62,021 nt of DNA from Burkholderiales bacterium. GTDB lineage: Bacteria; Pseudomonadota; Gammaproteobacteria; Burkholderiales; Burkholderiaceae_C. Below the pieces are notes generated by a model. The model was not told where the DNA came from, searched no databases, and saw only the letters and a program-made list of their open reading frames with translations. The stretch spans positions 25,289-87,309 of the forward strand of contig RXJQ01000062.1 of the NCBI GenBank assembly GCA_003963115.1, given 5' to 3'. A program made the position numbers and the translations under genes. Every line of letters starts with the position of its first letter. Position 1 is the first letter of the stretch. Below are positions 60,957 through 62,021 of this stretch, one piece after another.

Positions 60957-62021
60957 ATGCCGATTCAATGCTTTACCCCAGCCTGGATGACCGAAGAACA
61001 CCAGATGGTGTTTGACTCCGCCAAGCGTTTCATGACCGAACAGTGGGTACCCAAGGATGAAGGCTGGCGCCAGGCCGGCATGATGGACCGCCAGGCCTGG
61101 GAAGACGCCGGTGCCAACGGCTTCCTGTGCGCCTCGATGCCCGAAGAGTACGGTGGTGGTGGTGGCGACTTCGGCCACGAAGCCGCCTTGGTGCTGGCTC
61201 AGGGCGAGGCCGGCATTGGTGGCTTCGGTGGTTCGCTGCACTCGGGCATCGTCGCGCCCTACATCCTGCACTACGGCACCGAAGAGCAGAAGAAGCGCTG
61301 GCTGCCCAAGCTGGCCACGGGTGAGCTGATCGGCGCCATCGCCATGACCGAGCCCGGCACCGGCTCCGATCTGCAAGGCGTGCGCACGCTGGCGATCAAG
61401 TCCGCCGATGGTGAGACCTACAAGCTCAATGGCAGCAAGACCTTCATCACCAACGGCCAGCTGGCCAACCTGGTCATCGTCGTGTGCAAGACCGACAAGG
61501 ACCAGGGCGCACAAGGCATGTCGCTGGTGGTGGTCGAGACCGATGAGGCGCCAGGCTTCCGTCGTGGCCGCAACCTCGACAAGATCGGCATGGAAGCGCA
61601 AGACACCTCCGAGCTGTTTTTCGACGACGTGGTGATCAGCAAGCACAACCTGCTGGGCGAAAAGGAAGGCATGGGCTTCTTCCAGCTGATGCAGGAGCTG
61701 CCCCAGGAGCGCATGCTGGTGGCCCTGGCCGGTATCGCCGCCATGGAATACGCCATGAAGGTCACCCTCGACTACACGAAGGAGCGCAAGGCTTTCGGCA
61801 AGCCCATCTTCTCCTTCCAGAACACCCGCTTCAAGCTGGCCGAGTGCCAGGCCCTGCTGCTGGCCTCGCGCGCCCTGGTGGACGCCGCCATGGTCTCGCA
61901 CCTCAAGGGCGAGCTGGGTGTGGACCGCGCCGCGCTGATCAAGTACTGGATCACCGACAACCAGTGCAAGCTGATCGACGAATGCCTGCAGCTCTTCGGT
62001 GGCTATGGCTACATGAAGGAA
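60957..62021 (+). CDS. Acyl-CoA dehydrogenase, C-terminus beyond right edge
   Basis: 355 codons are visible, open at the right end. It has FMTEQWVPKDEGWRQAGMMD, YGGGGGDFGHEAALVLAQGE, FAD/substrate signature AIAMTEPGTGSDLQGVRT, FITNGQLANLVIVVCKTD, and LQLFGGYGYMKE at the edge, typical of long-chain-type acyl-CoA dehydrogenases of about 380-390 aa. It introduces the 2,3 double bond into an acyl-CoA using FAD and ETF. GAGGAA precedes the ATG. Its control region contains the shared 16-bp palindrome and paired GGTAAT sites. Confidence 0.92.
   Translation, partial: MPIQCFTPAWMTEEHQMVFDSAKRFMTEQWVPKDEGWRQAGMMDRQAWEDAGANGFLCASMPEEYGGGGGDFGHEAALVLAQGEAGIGGFGGSLHSGIVAPYILHYGTEEQKKRWLPKLATGELIGAIAMTEPGTGSDLQGVRTLAIKSADGETYKLNGSKTFITNGQLANLVIVVCKTDKDQGAQGMSLVVVETDEAPGFRRGRNLDKIGMEAQDTSELFFDDVVISKHNLLGEKEGMGFFQLMQELPQERMLVALAGIAAMEYAMKVTLDYTKERKAFGKPIFSFQNTRFKLAECQALLLASRALVDAAMVSHLKGELGVDRAALIKYWITDNQCKLIDECLQLFGGYGYMKE

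Overview
The window looks like chromosome of a betaproteobacterium, most likely Burkholderiales (Comamonadaceae or the Aquabacterium/Leptothrix neighbourhood). This is inferred from high GC, strongly GC-biased third codon positions, a three-gene proton-translocating transhydrogenase (pntAA/AB/B), a PEP-CTERM protein, many TetR/MerR regulators beside acyl-CoA genes, and the absence of prophage or IS elements. No rRNA or tRNA gene was recognised. Both edges cut genes: a peptidase-C39 ABC exporter on the left and an acyl-CoA dehydrogenase on the right.

Layout. 1-3.6 kb: a minus-strand export operon, with two short peptides carrying double-glycine-type leaders followed by TolC, HlyD and C39-ABC exporter genes. 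3.7-7.8 kb: glycerol catabolism (glpK, glpR, divergent glpD). 8-14 kb: housekeeping genes (SDR, tandem hotdog thioesterase, DUF1439 lipoprotein, TPR/GT protein, PIN protein overlapping mnmA, NUDIX). 14.3-17.7 kb: pnt operon with panD inserted. 17.8-25.7 kb: a PEP-CTERM protein facing a type I secretion operon (ABC, HlyD, polytopic membrane protein, GT4 glycosyltransferase). 25.8-28.3 kb: diguanylate cyclase, COG3687 hydrolase, DUF1488. 28.5-31.4 kb: a toxin-antitoxin island, tacAT and hipBA divergently arranged, with a solitary CRISPR-repeat-like sequence behind tacT and a 102-nt nested palindrome behind hipA.

31.4-38.8 kb: an acyl-CoA carboxylation cluster (carboxyltransferase, acyl-CoA dehydrogenase, enoyl-CoA hydratase, biotin carboxylase, BKACE) resembling atuCDEF/liuABCD, divergent from a MerR regulator. 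38.8-43.8 kb: AraC regulator, AMP-forming acyl-CoA ligase, secreted lipase, TetR. 43.9-48.6 kb: chemoreceptor plus two c-di-GMP proteins. 49-55.5 kb: acyltransferase, second secreted lipase, two tandem TetR genes, ferritin-like protein and a Baeyer-Villiger-type monooxygenase. 56-60.6 kb: ohr, katG, a secreted protein, a MerR/methyltransferase pair. 60.9 kb to the end: acyl-CoA dehydrogenase.

How the parts connect. The 31-62 kb half reads as a lipid, branched-chain or terpenoid acid utilisation region: secreted lipases release acids, the ligase activates them, and dehydrogenases plus the carboxylase cluster degrade them. A 16-bp palindrome of the form TTGACG(TT/CA)AACGTCAA occurs before the carboxylase cluster, before the ferritin-like/monooxygenase pair and before the last acyl-CoA dehydrogenase, suggesting one MerR-controlled regulon. 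Near the last gene it is flanked by two copies of GGTAAT-N4-ATTACC. The strongest novelty candidates are the paired double-glycine peptides with a complete exporter, this regulon, and the CRISPR-repeat-like sequence in the tacAT 3' region.
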